The position numbers and the translations under genes are program-made. 64,000 bases of DNA from Methylotenera mobilis 13 (lineage in GTDB: Bacteria > Pseudomonadota > Gammaproteobacteria > Burkholderiales > Methylophilaceae). Below the pieces are notes generated by a model. It searched no databases, was not told the DNA's origin, and saw nothing but the letters and a program-made list of their open reading frames with translations. Positions 17,851 through 27,795 of this stretch are shown piece by piece (within the stretch, counting starts at the first letter, position 1; every line of letters begins with the position of its first letter). Where the stretch lies: NCBI RefSeq assembly GCF_000384255.1, contig NZ_KB913035.1, positions 2,433,093 to 2,497,092 of the forward strand, in the 5' to 3' direction.

Positions 17851-19065
17851 ATGTTGAAGCAGGCTATGAAAAAGATTGGTTTCGGTTTACTTTTGCTACT
17901 CACAGCGCCCCTTGCGCTTGCTGAGTTTCGCTGGAACTTTCCTGAACCAGTTACTCCGATGGCGCTAGATACGCTACATGTACACAACAAATTCATGCTG
18001 ATTGTGGCTGTGATTTTTGTTGTGGTCCTCACCATCATGATTTACTCACTGATCAAACACCGCAAAAGTATTGGTCACCAAGCTGTGGCAGACAAAGCAC
18101 CGTCAACCGCTACAGAAATTTTCTGGACACTCATTCCATTCGTCATCTTGCTAGTCATTGACTTTGTTATCATGGGTATTCCCGCATATCACAGCGTGAT
18201 TATGATGGAAGATACCAGAAATGAGTCTGACATGGTCGTCAAAGTAACGGGGTCACAGTGGCGCTGGCAATATGAATACATGGGTAATACAGACAAAGGC
18301 AGCCAAGATGGGCTGATCGATGCGAAAGGCATTAAGTTTGTTAGCAACCTATCTACCCCTCAAGATCAAGTGAATGGCACTGTTCCACCTGCGGACACTC
18401 CTAACAGCCCCTACCTACTAGATGTAGACAACCGATTAGTACTTCCAGTGGGCGCCAAAGTACGTATTCTAATGACATCAACTGATGTATTACACAACTG
18501 GTGGGTGCCACAATTCGGCTCCTCGCGAGTAGCCGTACCTGGATTTATTCGTGAAACCTGGGTACAAGTGGACAAAGCTGGTACTTATCGCGGTCAATGT
18601 AAAGAACTATGTGGCAAAGGTCATGGTTACATGCCTGTCGTGGTAGATGCACTTCCCAAAGAAGAATATGCAGCATGGGTTGCACTCAAAAAGAATGAGA
18701 TTAACGAGCAAGCAGCTGGCGCAGATAAAGAGTGGACTAAAGACGAGCTAATGGAACAAGGCAAAGTCGTCTACGAGAAGAACTGTGCCGTGTGCCATCA
18801 GGTATCTGGCGCAGGCTTACCACCAGCCTTCCCTGCACTTACTGGTAGCAAAATTACAACCTCTCCGATATTTGACACGAATGGTAAATACTTACCAGAT
18901 AGCCACATGGATCGCGTGCTAAACGGTGTGCGTGTCATGCCAGCATGGAAAGCAATATTAAATGATACGGAAATTGCCGCTGTCATTACTTACGAACGTA
19001 ACGCGCTTGGTAACAGCGTGGGTGATGTTGTTCAACCTGCGCAAGTTAAAGCTGCGCGTCAATAA
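17851..19065 (+). CDS. coxB: Cytochrome c oxidase subunit II with fused cytochrome c domain
   Basis: Subunit II of a caa3-type oxidase. Taken from ATG 17851 (404 residues), which has GGAGAAGG immediately upstream, rather than the in-frame TTG at 17839. Signal peptide (1-24), two membrane helices (about 45-68 and 92-115), a CuA cupredoxin domain with ligands His216, Cys251, Cys255, His259 and Met262, then a C-terminal cytochrome c domain with CAVCH (313-317) and a distal methionine in VMPAW. The fused haem domain receives electrons from soluble or membrane cytochrome c. Confidence 0.96.
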   Translation: MLKQAMKKIGFGLLLLLTAPLALAEFRWNFPEPVTPMALDTLHVHNKFMLIVAVIFVVVLTIMIYSLIKHRKSIGHQAVADKAPSTATEIFWTLIPFVILLVIDFVIMGIPAYHSVIMMEDTRNESDMVVKVTGSQWRWQYEYMGNTDKGSQDGLIDAKGIKFVSNLSTPQDQVNGTVPPADTPNSPYLLDVDNRLVLPVGAKVRILMTSTDVLHNWWVPQFGSSRVAVPGFIRETWVQVDKAGTYRGQCKELCGKGHGYMPVVVDALPKEEYAAWVALKKNEINEQAAGADKEWTKDELMEQGKVVYEKNCAVCHQVSGAGLPPAFPALTGSKITTSPIFDTNGKYLPDSHMDRVLNGVRVMPAWKAILNDTEIAAVITYERNALGNSVGDVVQPAQVKAARQ

Positions 19066-19086
19066 ACATAGGTACAGGAGATAATT

Positions 19087-20679
19087 ATGAGCACTACAAC
19101 AGTCGCACATCATGATGAGCACACTGACCATCCCACTGGGATTATGCGTTGGCTAACCACCACCAACCATAAAGACATTGGCACCATGTACCTGACATTT
19201 TCACTCATTATGTTCTTGGTAGGTGGCTCAATGATTTTGGGTATTCGTGCAGAGCTGTTTCAACCAGGCCTGCAATTGATGAACCCAGATTTCTTTAACC
19301 AGCTCATCGGTGTGCATGCACTGATTATGATTTTTGCAGCATTAATGCCTGCCGCTACGGGCTTTGCTAACTGGATGATTCCACTACAAATTGGTGCACC
19401 AGATATGGCCTTACCACGTTTAAACAACTGGGGTTTCTGGTTACTGCCACCCTCAGCTATTTTACTCACGCTTCCATTTACCTTAGCGCTATTTGGCATT
19501 GGAGATGGTGCGCTAGCTACCGGCTGGACATTCTACCCTCCACTCTCTATCCAAGGTGGCATTGGCGTGGACTTTGCGATTTTTGCGGTTCACTTACTTG
19601 GCATTTCATCTGTGTTAGGTTCTATTAACATCATTGTCACTTTATTTAACATGCGCGCACCTGGCATGACGCTCATGAAAATGCCAATGTTTGCATGGGG
19701 CTGGTTAATTACCGCGTTCTTATTAATTGCAACTATTCCAGTACTCGCTGGTGCCGTGACGATGCTACTCACAGACCGTCACTTTGGCACACACTTTTTT
19801 GACGCAGCTGGTGGCGGTGACCCGATCATGTTCCAGCATCTATTTTGGTTCTTTGGTCACCCTGAGGTCTACATTTTGCTGTTACCGGTATGGGGCTTCA
19901 TTCCACAAATTTTACAAACATTCTCTCGTAAACCAATGTATGGCTACAAAGCACAAGTTTATTCATTAATTGCGATCGGTGCGATGTCTATTATTGTGTG
20001 GGCACACCACTTCTTCACAGCAGGGATGCCTGTACCAGCTTTACTCTACTTTATGTACAGCACGATGGCGATTTCATTACCGCTTGCAGTGCTATTCTTC
20101 TGTTGGATTAAAACGATGTGGCGTGGCTCTATGAGCTTTGAAACACCAATGCTATTTACCGTAGGCTGGATTATCTTATTCGGCATCGGTGGCTTAACTG
20201 GCTTAGTGTTAGCAGACGTTGCAGCAGATGCGCAATATCACAATAGTTACTTTGTAGTCGCGCACTTCCACTACACACTATTTGCTGGCGGCATCATGGG
20301 TATTATGGCGGGTGTTTATTACTGGCTACCTAAAATGACTGGGCATATGTATAACGAAAAACTTGGCCAATTGCATTTCTGGTTAACCGCAATTTCGTTC
20401 AACCTCACATTCATTCCACAGTTCTTCTTGGGCTTAGCTGGCATGCCTCGACGCATCCCAGACTATGCATTACAGTTTGCAGAATTCAATATGATTTCTT
20501 CTATCTCCGCATTTGTACTCGGACTATCGCAACTGATCTTTGTATATAACATTATCAGTACTGCAAGGGGCGGTAAAAAAGCAACGGACCAAGTCTGGGA
20601 AGGTGCGGAAGGACTTGAGTGGACATTATCATCACCACCTCCTTACCATAGCTTTTCAGAGCAACCGACAGTTAAATAA
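19087..20679 (+). CDS. coxA: Cytochrome c oxidase subunit I
   Basis: Catalytic subunit with haem a, haem a3 and CuB, 530 residues and 12 membrane helices. His77 in GVHALI is a likely low-spin haem ligand. HPEVY (258-262) holds the CuB histidine, the D-channel glutamate and the cross-linked tyrosine, marking an A1-type oxidase. The CuB pair WAHHFF and the haem ligands in VAHFHYT follow. A clear AGGAG precedes the ATG. It is the second structural gene of the operon. Confidence 0.97.
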   Translation: MSTTTVAHHDEHTDHPTGIMRWLTTTNHKDIGTMYLTFSLIMFLVGGSMILGIRAELFQPGLQLMNPDFFNQLIGVHALIMIFAALMPAATGFANWMIPLQIGAPDMALPRLNNWGFWLLPPSAILLTLPFTLALFGIGDGALATGWTFYPPLSIQGGIGVDFAIFAVHLLGISSVLGSINIIVTLFNMRAPGMTLMKMPMFAWGWLITAFLLIATIPVLAGAVTMLLTDRHFGTHFFDAAGGGDPIMFQHLFWFFGHPEVYILLLPVWGFIPQILQTFSRKPMYGYKAQVYSLIAIGAMSIIVWAHHFFTAGMPVPALLYFMYSTMAISLPLAVLFFCWIKTMWRGSMSFETPMLFTVGWIILFGIGGLTGLVLADVAADAQYHNSYFVVAHFHYTLFAGGIMGIMAGVYYWLPKMTGHMYNEKLGQLHFWLTAISFNLTFIPQFFLGLAGMPRRIPDYALQFAEFNMISSISAFVLGLSQLIFVYNIISTARGGKKATDQVWEGAEGLEWTLSSPPPYHSFSEQPTVK

Positions 20680-20716
20680 CATAGGTCAAATAAGATAAAA
20701 GTGGTCGTTAATTCAT

Positions 20717-20827
20717 ATGAAAAACCAAAAAACTTCTAGAAGCGATAAAAACAGAAAAGTGGCAGTTGTTTTGGCACTGATAGCCTTTATTTGGTATTTG
20801 GCTTCAATGTTTACCATATGGAAGTAG
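20717..20827 (+). CDS. Small (36-residue) membrane protein of the cox operon
   Basis: Short ORF with a basic N-terminus (KNQKTSRSDKNRK) followed by one hydrophobic helix (VAVVLALIAFIWYLASMF) and ending TIWK. Size, topology and position between coxA and ctaG match the small proteins annotated in betaproteobacteria as cytochrome oxidase small assembly protein. Its stop overlaps the ctaG start by 10 nt, which suggests translational coupling. No strong ribosome site precedes it, so expression is inferred from context. Confidence 0.65.
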   Translation: MKNQKTSRSDKNRKVAVVLALIAFIWYLASMFTIWK

Positions 20828-21378
20828 ATGCTGACAAAAACGATCTAAGCTCAACAGAGCAAAGGTCGGCAGCCAACAAAAAATTAGGCTACAAAATGGT
20901 ATGGATTGTAGCCGGTTCTCTTTTGTTTGCATTTGCGCTAGTGCCACTTTACGACGTGTTATGTACGATTACAGGACTCAATGGCAAAACAAAAAGTACA
21001 GCAAGTGAATTAAGCAACACCAAAGTAGATGAAACTCGATGGGTCACTGTGCAGTTCACCTCCAGCACAATGCCTGGGCTAGGCTGGAATTTTTATCCTA
21101 AGCAATCCAGCATAAAAGTACGCCCGGGTAAAGTTGAAACCGTACTATTTGAAGCAAAAAACATTACAAGTGAAGTGGTTGCAGGCAGGGCTGTACCAAG
21201 CGTAACGCCAGGCGCAGCAGCAGCCCATCTAAAAAAACTGGAATGCTTCTGTTTTGAAAGGCAGGCATTAAACCCGGGAGAGACGAAAGTAATGCCTTTA
21301 CGTTTTTTTGTGAGTCCAGAGATACCTGCTGATGTAAAGGAGATGACCTTATCCTATGCGTTCTTCAGTGTAGATTAA
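20818..21378 (+). CDS. ctaG: Cytochrome c oxidase assembly protein CtaG/Cox11
   Basis: Copper chaperone that delivers Cu to the CuB site of subunit I. Taken from ATG 20818 (186 residues), overlapping the small upstream ORF; a longer reading from TTG 20791 lies wholly inside that ORF. One N-terminal membrane helix (about 26-46), then the periplasmic Cox11 fold with GLGWNFYP and the copper-binding CFC motif (Cys143, Cys145). It follows coxA, as usual in proteobacterial cox operons. Confidence 0.94.
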   Translation: MEVDADKNDLSSTEQRSAANKKLGYKMVWIVAGSLLFAFALVPLYDVLCTITGLNGKTKSTASELSNTKVDETRWVTVQFTSSTMPGLGWNFYPKQSSIKVRPGKVETVLFEAKNITSEVVAGRAVPSVTPGAAAAHLKKLECFCFERQALNPGETKVMPLRFFVSPEIPADVKEMTLSYAFFSVD

Positions 21379-21506
21379 GTAAGCATCACTATAAGTAGTT
21401 ATAAATAGTAATTATAAATAAAGTTAAACCAAATATATTAAACATAGTTGAGCAGTGTCATTTAGCAGACTAACACTCTGATAAGTAAAAAATTAAACCT
21501 CGAGAT

Positions 21507-21528
21507 AAATCAATAGCCATCATTGATT
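21507..21528. repeat. Inverted repeat upstream of coxC
   Basis: AAATCAAT, 7 nt, then ATTGATT. It lies in the AT-rich 201-bp gap between ctaG and coxC, 52 bp before the coxC start. The half-sites resemble FNR halves (ATCAA / TTGAT), but the 9-bp gap between them is wider than an FNR box allows. It may be an operator or an mRNA hairpin. Confidence 0.35.
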
Positions 21529-21579
21529 GATTTTATTTTAGCTATAAGTAAGTTAAATAATGTAATGGGGAGCTTATGC

Positions 21580-22485
21580 ATGACAACACATTCAAATAAT
21601 CATTACTATGTCCCACATGGCGCTTTGTATCCGGTGACAATATCAGCAGGGCTACTAGCACTCGCGTCAGGCTTTATTTTCAGTGTCGCTACGGATACCA
21701 ATAAAGATCTTGCCTACTTACAAACGCCAGGAAAATGGATGATGTATATAGGCGCAGCAATCATCATCCTGATGACCTTTAAATGGCTTAGCGCTGTGGT
21801 GATTGAAAGTATTACTGGACAATATAAAAAATGGGAAGATAAATCCTTTCGGATTGGGATGATTGCCTTTATTTGCTCTGAACTTGCTTTTTTCGCTGCA
21901 TTTTTCGGTGCACTTTTTTATATGCGCATCATTTCAGTACCAGATCTGGCCTCGTTTGATCCCTTATTTACACCTTATAAAGACTTTCTAGGTACATGGC
22001 CATCAGTCGGTCCTGGTGGTGTGGTATTGGGAACAGAATATACCCCTGCAAAACTCACACCAATGGGTGCATGGGGCTTACCCGCAATCAACACAGCACT
22101 ACTCCTAACCTCTGGTGCAACAATTACTTGGGCACATTGGGGGTTACTTAAAGACAACCGAAAACAATTAGTGTTTGGTCTGTTTCTCACTGTTGCATTA
22201 GGGACCGCATTTTTAGTGTGCCAAGCATTCGAGTATCACGAAGCTTATACCCATATGGGCCTGACATTAGGTAGTGGTGCTTATGGCGCAACGTTCTTCA
22301 TGCTGACAGGGTTTCATGGCTTTCATGTCACATTAGGCACCATCATGCTAATTGTCATATTGTTACGCTCAATGAAAGGTCATTTTTCTGCCAAAAATCA
22401 CTTTGGGTTTGAGGGTGTAGCATGGTATTGGCACTTCGTAGACGTAGTCTGGCTAGGTCTATTCATTTTTGTCTATTGGTTATAA
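21580..22485 (+). CDS. coxC: Cytochrome c oxidase subunit III
   Basis: Seven-helix subunit III that stabilises subunit I and the proton uptake path. Taken from ATG 21580 (301 residues, starting TTHSNNHYYVPHG), because GGGGAG lies 7 nt upstream; in-frame starts further up are not supported. Family motifs include SELAFFAAFF, the QAFEYHEAY block, TGFHGFHVTLG and the terminal WYWHFVDVVWLGLF. It is followed by a good terminator. Confidence 0.96.
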   Translation: MTTHSNNHYYVPHGALYPVTISAGLLALASGFIFSVATDTNKDLAYLQTPGKWMMYIGAAIIILMTFKWLSAVVIESITGQYKKWEDKSFRIGMIAFICSELAFFAAFFGALFYMRIISVPDLASFDPLFTPYKDFLGTWPSVGPGGVVLGTEYTPAKLTPMGAWGLPAINTALLLTSGATITWAHWGLLKDNRKQLVFGLFLTVALGTAFLVCQAFEYHEAYTHMGLTLGSGAYGATFFMLTGFHGFHVTLGTIMLIVILLRSMKGHFSAKNHFGFEGVAWYWHFVDVVWLGLFIFVYWL

Positions 22486-22493
22486 CTTTATAA

Positions 22494-22523
22494 AAAAAGC
22501 GGTGCAAATGCACCGCTTGTTTA
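22494..22523 (+). terminator. Rho-independent terminator after coxC
   Basis: AAGCGGTGCA (22497-22506), loop AA, TGCACCGCTT (22509-22518), followed by GTTTAAA. The A-run upstream makes it usable in the other direction for the convergent DUF2909 gene as well. It implies that SURF1 and later genes are transcribed from a separate start or by read-through. Confidence 0.85.
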
Positions 22524-22576
22524 AATCACTACAACAACATTACACGTTTAAGTATGAAAGACTTCCTTGACGTTAG

Positions 22577-22780
22577 CTACACAGAGGCATGTGGAATCCA
22601 ATTGAAGTAATACCCTATCAATAAGAAAACAAACAATGCAACTGAAAGACCAATACGAACAGTCAATGCTTTTGCAGTGCGAACACCAGCATCTTTGTCT
22701 TTGGCTAGAAAATATAACGCTGAAAACAAGCTCGCAACAATCACAAACAGCACTAACACAATGACAATTTTGAATATCAT
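22577..22780 (-). CDS. Twin-transmembrane protein, DUF2909-like
   Basis: Protein of 67 residues with two hydrophobic helices (about 3-25 and 42-62) joined by a short charged loop (LAKDKDAGVRTAKALTVR). The layout fits the DUF2909 family seen in cox clusters of beta- and gammaproteobacteria. It is the only minus-strand gene between ccoI and the TonB/propeller pair, lying between coxC and SURF1. Function unknown; an oxidase assembly role is guilt by association. Confidence 0.75.
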   Translation of the reverse strand: MIFKIVIVLVLFVIVASLFSALYFLAKDKDAGVRTAKALTVRIGLSVALFVFLLIGYYFNWIPHASV

Positions 22781-22815
22781 AATCAGGCCCTATAGTTGAG
22801 TTAAGTCATTATGCG

Positions 22816-23571
22816 ATGCACGCCACACAAATGCAATTTAGATTAGGAAATTACTTATTCTGCCCGTCTTGGCTAGGACTCATCATCCTGATGATTTGTA
22901 TCCCTTTATTTATTAAACTAGGCTTATGGCAATACAACAAAGCGGAGTTAAGAAAAGAAATTCAATCCAGCTACAACACCTCACTAGATCAAGATGCATT
23001 GGTGCTACCTGACAATCTCACGGATGTAGATGCATGGAAATACAAAAAAATAAAAGTAAAAGGCCAGTATGAAACAAAATACCAAATCCTGCTGGACAAT
23101 CAAGTTGAAGAGAACGTTGCTGGCTTCCATGTCATCACACCACTGAGGTTGGACGGTAGTAATGATTACGTCCTGATTAATAGAGGTTGGGTTGCTGGCG
23201 GGGCTAATCATACAGACACACCAACGATCAACACCCCTGATCACTCACTTGAAATCATAGGATTCGTTTGGGTTCCGAGCAAAAAAATCTTCTCTCTGGA
23301 AAGTGATAACGAAAAAAGTAGCTGGAAAACAGTCTGGCAACATATGGATATGGAACGTTATCAAAAAAGTATTCCTATTCATATATTGCCGCTGGTCATT
23401 AAATTAGATTCCAAAAGTAATGCTGGTGGTTTTGTGCGCAAATGGCAACTACCCGCCGGCAAAATTGCCACAAACATGGGCTACGCTTATCAATGGTTTG
23501 GTTTTACGATAGCGAGCATTCTTATCTTCTTATTCACCAGCATTAAAAAAGCCAACAACACAAAAACATAG
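22816..23571 (+). CDS. SURF1 family cytochrome oxidase assembly protein
   Basis: Haem a chaperone for cytochrome oxidase, 251 residues. Two membrane helices at the ends (about 17-37 and 222-242) bracket a periplasmic domain, the standard SURF1 layout. Motifs include LGLWQYNKAELR after the first helix, VLINRGWV in the middle and NMGYAYQWFGF before the second helix. It is followed 10 nt later by the SCO-like gene, beginning the ctaA/ctaB segment. Confidence 0.92.
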   Translation: MHATQMQFRLGNYLFCPSWLGLIILMICIPLFIKLGLWQYNKAELRKEIQSSYNTSLDQDALVLPDNLTDVDAWKYKKIKVKGQYETKYQILLDNQVEENVAGFHVITPLRLDGSNDYVLINRGWVAGGANHTDTPTINTPDHSLEIIGFVWVPSKKIFSLESDNEKSSWKTVWQHMDMERYQKSIPIHILPLVIKLDSKSNAGGFVRKWQLPAGKIATNMGYAYQWFGFTIASILIFLFTSIKKANNTKT

Positions 23572-23581
23572 GCAAAGCGAC

Positions 23582-24199
23582 ATGATAAATACTGAAACAA
23601 ACAATACCGAGTATCTTGACCAGCAGCGCAGGGGACGCCTGATACTCTTGTGTATGTTAATTTTTTTCATCACACCCATCATTGCAGTCGTCGCAATGTA
23701 CAAACTGGATTGGCGCCCCAAAGGTGAAAGTATTGGTGAACTGGTAACACCTGCAAAAGCACTGACCATGCAACAGCCACTCGTTAGCAGTGATGGCAAT
23801 GTTGCCTCTATCAATTTCTTAAAAGATAAATGGAGCATGGTTTACATGACAGCTGACTGCGATGCGCAATGTAAAGACAAACTACATCAAATGCGCCAAC
23901 TGCATGTGTCTTTATATAAAGAAATTCCACGCATGCAACGTCTGCTCTTTACTACTGTATCAGACGTTACTGAGATAAAACAAAACTATCCAGACCTCTT
24001 GATTTTGAATCAGCCAAAAACCGACATCATTTCATTTAGCGAACAATTCAACATTCACAATGAAACATCCATGACTGCCGGCAGAATCTACCTGATTGAT
24101 CCGTTAGGCCACCTCATCATGAGCTACAGCGCATCAACATCACCAGCGCTGGTACGCAAAGACATCACTCGACTAATGAAATACTCATGGACCGGCTAA
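23582..24199 (+). CDS. SCO1/SenC-like membrane thioredoxin-fold protein
   Basis: Protein of 205 residues: one N-terminal helix (about 19-40), then a thioredoxin-like domain with a CxxxC motif at Cys93-Cys97 (CDAQC) and the strand IYLIDPLGHL. It resembles SCO copper chaperones in size, topology and context. However, the conserved histidine normally found just before the YLxDPxG strand is replaced (ETSMTAGRIYLIDP), so it may act as a thiol reductant rather than a copper carrier. It lies between SURF1 and ctaA with gaps of 10 and 1 nt. Confidence 0.75.
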   Translation: MINTETNNTEYLDQQRRGRLILLCMLIFFITPIIAVVAMYKLDWRPKGESIGELVTPAKALTMQQPLVSSDGNVASINFLKDKWSMVYMTADCDAQCKDKLHQMRQLHVSLYKEIPRMQRLLFTTVSDVTEIKQNYPDLLILNQPKTDIISFSEQFNIHNETSMTAGRIYLIDPLGHLIMSYSASTSPALVRKDITRLMKYSWTG

Positions 24200-24200
24200 A

Positions 24201-25208
24201 ATGAGTTACAAACTTTTTAAGAATCTGTCACTTTTTGGCGCAATACTTGCACTCTGTGTTGTCGTGCTAGGTGCGTACGTGCGCCTATCTGATGCAGGAC
24301 TTGGCTGCCCTGATTGGCCAGGTTGCTATGGAACACTCACTGTTCCACAGAGCGAAGCTGCAATTCAGCAGGCACAAGCATTGCATCCAGACAGCCCCAT
24401 TGAAACAGCTAAAGCATGGAAAGAAATGGCACATCGCTACTTAGCTGGTACATTAGGCATAGTAGTATTGGCAATATTTGTGCTGGGATGGCGTAATGAA
24501 AACCAATTAAAAGTAACACCCAGCCTCGCCACCGCACTACTCATCATCATCGTTTTTCAAGCATTGTTGGGCATGTGGACGGTGACCATGCTGTTAAAAC
24601 CAGTCATCGTGAGCGCACATCTGATTGGCGGACTCACCACACTAGGTCTACTTACATGGATAGCTCATCGGCATACCGTCAACCATCAGCAACATATACC
24701 ATTATCACCAGTATTAAAAATAATGGTGCGTGGTGCAATTCTCGTCCTACTAGCACAAGTGCTTCTCGGGGGATGGACTAGCACTAACTACGCAGCGCTG
24801 GCATGCACAGACTTTCCAACCTGTCATGGCCGCTGGATGCCAGAGATGGACTTCAACGACGCATTTCATCTAGTCCGTGAACTTGGACAAAGTGCTCATG
24901 GTGGAAACTTAACGTTAAACGCACTCACTGCGATTCAGTGGACACATAGGGTTGGGGCATTAGTAATTTTTATCTATATTGCAGCGCTTGTTTTCTTTCT
25001 GTTTAAAGTATCAACTTTAAGAAAAATTGCATTAATACTATTCATCCTTTTACTCACACAAGTCGCCATCGGCATCGCCAATCTGATTCTGCAACTACCA
25101 TTAGTGCTAGCGGTTTCTCATAACTTGGGAGCAGCACTACTCGTCATTACCATCGTCGTTCTTAATTCCAAAATCACGGAGCATCAAAATGAGCACTCAA
25201 AAACTTAA
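24201..25208 (+). CDS. ctaA: Haem A synthase CtaA/COX15
   Basis: Membrane enzyme that oxidises the C8 methyl of haem O to formyl, giving haem A. The length of 335 residues and about eight helices fit the COX15 family. Motifs visible: [21 protein letters not shown] near the N-terminus, EMAHRYLAG, and the second-half repeat WTHRVGALV; the histidines in these segments are the haem ligands. The start overlaps the end of the SCO-like gene closely (1 nt gap) and its own end overlaps ctaB by 20 nt. Confidence 0.95.
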   Translation: MSYKLFKNLSLFGAILALCVVVLGAYVRLSDAGLGCPDWPGCYGTLTVPQSEAAIQQAQALHPDSPIETAKAWKEMAHRYLAGTLGIVVLAIFVLGWRNENQLKVTPSLATALLIIIVFQALLGMWTVTMLLKPVIVSAHLIGGLTTLGLLTWIAHRHTVNHQQHIPLSPVLKIMVRGAILVLLAQVLLGGWTSTNYAALACTDFPTCHGRWMPEMDFNDAFHLVRELGQSAHGGNLTLNALTAIQWTHRVGALVIFIYIAALVFFLFKVSTLRKIALILFILLLTQVAIGIANLILQLPLVLAVSHNLGAALLVITIVVLNSKITEHQNEHSKT

Positions 25209-26121
25209 AAGTGAGCTACACATGCACGTTAACATCATGAGCCAAATCAAAGCATTAGCCCCGAGATTGAAAAATTTCTTCCCGCTGTGCAAACCTAGAG
25301 TTACCTCCCTGATTGTTTTCACGGCACTGATTGGAATGTTTTTAGCTACGCCGAATATGGTCCCGCTGCCACTACTGCTAGCTACCACCCTCGGCATTGC
25401 ATTTGCATCAGGTGCGGCGGCGGCGTTTAACTGCCTAATTGAACATAAAATCGATGCCAACATGGCGCGAACACGAGCACGTCCTCTACCTACTGGCCAA
25501 GTATCGTCAAATGAAACCATGATATTCGCCACATTACTCGGTGGCACTGGCCTTGCAATTCTGTATTTCTTTGTAAATCCACTCACCATGTGGCTAACAC
25601 TTGCCACATTTGTTGGCTATGCCGTGATTTATACCATTTTTCTTAAACCTGCCACACCGATGAATATAGTGATTGGCGGCGCATCTGGCGCAATGCCACC
25701 TATCTTAGGTTGGGCAGCTGTCACTAACACCGTGTCACCTGAGTCTTTGATTATGTTTTTAATCATTTTCGCATGGACCCCTCCTCATTTCTGGGCTCTC
25801 GCGTTGTATCGCCGAGAAGAGTACGCAAAAGTTGGCATGCCGATGCTACCCGTAACACACGGAGAAGCGTTCACCTTACTCCACATCCTACTCTATACCG
25901 TGATTTTGGTAGCTGTATCACTGATGCCTTATGGTTTAGGAATGAGCGGGATGATTTATTTAGTATCCGTGATTTTATTAGATGCAATCTTCATGGCTTA
26001 TGTTATTAAACTTTATTTGCAATACTCAGATGATTTAGCAAAACGCACCTTCAGATATTCTATTATTTATCTAACATTGCTGTTCGCAGCTTTATTAATC
26101 GATCATTACTTACCACTTTGA
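25189..26121 (+). CDS. ctaB: Protohaem IX farnesyltransferase (haem O synthase) CtaB
   Basis: UbiA-type prenyltransferase that attaches farnesyl to haem B, giving haem O, the substrate of CtaA. Length is 310 residues. The Asp-rich motif [20 protein letters not shown] is present, and the second motif region ([11 protein letters not shown]) is typical of COX10. The ATG at 25189 has GGAG 8 nt upstream and overlaps the ctaA 3' end by 20 nt, so the two are co-translated. It is the last gene of the caa3 cluster. Confidence 0.95.
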   Translation: MSTQKLKSELHMHVNIMSQIKALAPRLKNFFPLCKPRVTSLIVFTALIGMFLATPNMVPLPLLLATTLGIAFASGAAAAFNCLIEHKIDANMARTRARPLPTGQVSSNETMIFATLLGGTGLAILYFFVNPLTMWLTLATFVGYAVIYTIFLKPATPMNIVIGGASGAMPPILGWAAVTNTVSPESLIMFLIIFAWTPPHFWALALYRREEYAKVGMPMLPVTHGEAFTLLHILLYTVILVAVSLMPYGLGMSGMIYLVSVILLDAIFMAYVIKLYLQYSDDLAKRTFRYSIIYLTLLFAALLIDHYLPL

Positions 26122-26351
26122 TATTGAAAAACATTTTCTCCAAAAATAAGTGCTAAAAATAATATTTAGATTGATTCTGAACCATATAAAAAGTCAGGTT
26201 TCAAATGTAAAGTTAAAGATTACGTTGTATAATTCCGCGATTAAAGCACGTGCACTATTGTTTAGAATTGAAACAGATGCTGGTATGACTGAGGCGCAAG
26301 AATAAACCTCTACTCATCAATACGATTTAGTTTTATTTAAGGATGAAAGTA
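26122..26351. other. ctaB-ccoN intergenic region
   Basis: This 230-bp AT-rich gap must hold the promoter of the cbb3 operon. A TATAAT occurs at 26228-26233 without a good -35. The palindrome GCACGTGC (26246-26253) lies just downstream. A lone FNR half-site (TTGAT at 26171-26175) has no partner. I find no full FNR box and no copy of the RegA-like palindrome here. Confidence 0.5.
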
Positions 26352-27785
26352 ATGAGCACTAATAATGTAGAAACGTTTTACGACGACTACGTCATACGCA
26401 GATTCAGCGTGATGGCAGTGGTCTGGGGAGTTGTCGGCATGTTAATGGGGGTGATTGTCGCCTCCCAACTAGCATTTCCTGAACTAAATTTAGGTTTACC
26501 ATGGACAAGTTTTGGACGTCTTCGTCCTTTACATACTAACTTGGTTATTTTTGCATTTGGTGGCTGTGCATTATTCGCAACGTCTTACTACGTTGTACAG
26601 CGTACCAGCCAAGTTAAACTAGCATTTCCAATGCTTGCTCGTTATACATTCTGGGGCTATCAAGCAGTTATTCTTGCTGCCATCATCTCTTTACCATTAG
26701 GTTATACACAAGCTAAAGAGTATGCAGAACTAGAATGGCCTATCGACTTATTACTGCTAGTCGTTTGGGTCATGTACGCAATTGTTTTCTTTGGCACGAT
26801 TGCTCAAAGAAAAATCAAACACATTTACGTTGCTAACTGGTTTTATGGCGCATTCATCATTGTTGTAGCAATTCTGCACATCGTGAACAGTGCTGCTATT
26901 CCTGCAGAATGGATGAAATCATACTCAGCTTATGCTGGTGTACAAGATGCAATGGTGCAATGGTGGTATGGTCATAACGCGGTTGGTTTCTTCTTAACCG
27001 CTGGTTTCTTGGGCATGATGTACTACTTTGTGCCTAAACAAGCTGAGCGCCCAGTGTACTCATATCGCTTGTCTATCGTGCACTTCTGGGGTTTGATCTT
27101 CACTTACATGTGGGCAGGTTCACACCACTTACATTACACAGCATTACCAGACTGGACACAGTCAGTAGGTATGGTGCTATCTTTAATCTTATTAGCACCA
27201 AGCTGGGGCGGTATGATTAACGGTATGATGACCATGTCAGGCGCATGGCACAAACTACGTGACGACCCTATCTTACGCTTCTTAATCGTTTCATTATCTT
27301 TCTACGGCATGAGTACGTTTGAAGGTCCAATGATGGCGATTAAAACAGTCAATGCACTATCACATTACACAGACTGGACAGTTGGTCACGTTCACTCAGG
27401 TGCATTAGGCTGGGTTGGCTTTGTTTCAATGGGCTCACTATATTTCTTAGTACCTCGCCTATGGGGTGTTAAACAAATGTATAGCAAGAAAGCAATTGAG
27501 TTGCATTTCTGGTTAGCAACTATCGGTGTAGTACTTTACATCACAGCAATGTGGATTTCAGGTGTTACTGCTGGTTTGATGTGGCGTGCAATGAATGATG
27601 ACGGCACATTAACTTACACATTTGTTGAATCTGTTAAAGCAATGCACCCATTCTACGTAATCCGTATGATTGGTGGGTTGATGTATGTGAGCGGCATGAT
27701 CATCATGTTGTGGAACGTCATCAAAACAGTGCAAATGGGGCAAGAAACTCGCGCCAGAATCCCTTCAACAGTTGTTCATGCTTAA
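26352..27785 (+). CDS. ccoN: cbb3-type cytochrome c oxidase subunit I CcoN
   Basis: Catalytic subunit of the high-affinity cbb3 oxidase, with haem b, haem b3 and CuB; 477 residues from ATG 26352 (AAGGA lies 8 nt upstream; a second in-frame ATG at 26343 is less well placed). CcoN hallmarks include [15 protein letters not shown] with the low-spin haem histidine, [27 protein letters not shown] with CuB histidines, and [13 protein letters not shown]. It heads the ccoNOQP operon, with the next gene 10 nt downstream. Confidence 0.97.
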   Translation: MSTNNVETFYDDYVIRRFSVMAVVWGVVGMLMGVIVASQLAFPELNLGLPWTSFGRLRPLHTNLVIFAFGGCALFATSYYVVQRTSQVKLAFPMLARYTFWGYQAVILAAIISLPLGYTQAKEYAELEWPIDLLLLVVWVMYAIVFFGTIAQRKIKHIYVANWFYGAFIIVVAILHIVNSAAIPAEWMKSYSAYAGVQDAMVQWWYGHNAVGFFLTAGFLGMMYYFVPKQAERPVYSYRLSIVHFWGLIFTYMWAGSHHLHYTALPDWTQSVGMVLSLILLAPSWGGMINGMMTMSGAWHKLRDDPILRFLIVSLSFYGMSTFEGPMMAIKTVNALSHYTDWTVGHVHSGALGWVGFVSMGSLYFLVPRLWGVKQMYSKKAIELHFWLATIGVVLYITAMWISGVTAGLMWRAMNDDGTLTYTFVESVKAMHPFYVIRMIGGLMYVSGMIIMLWNVIKTVQMGQETRARIPSTVVHA

Positions 27786-27795
27786 GAGATCTAAC

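Noticed and set aside
26171-26184. FNR box in the ccoN promoter region
   Set aside because: Only one half (TTGAT) matches; the sequence after TCTG is AACCA and does not form the second half.
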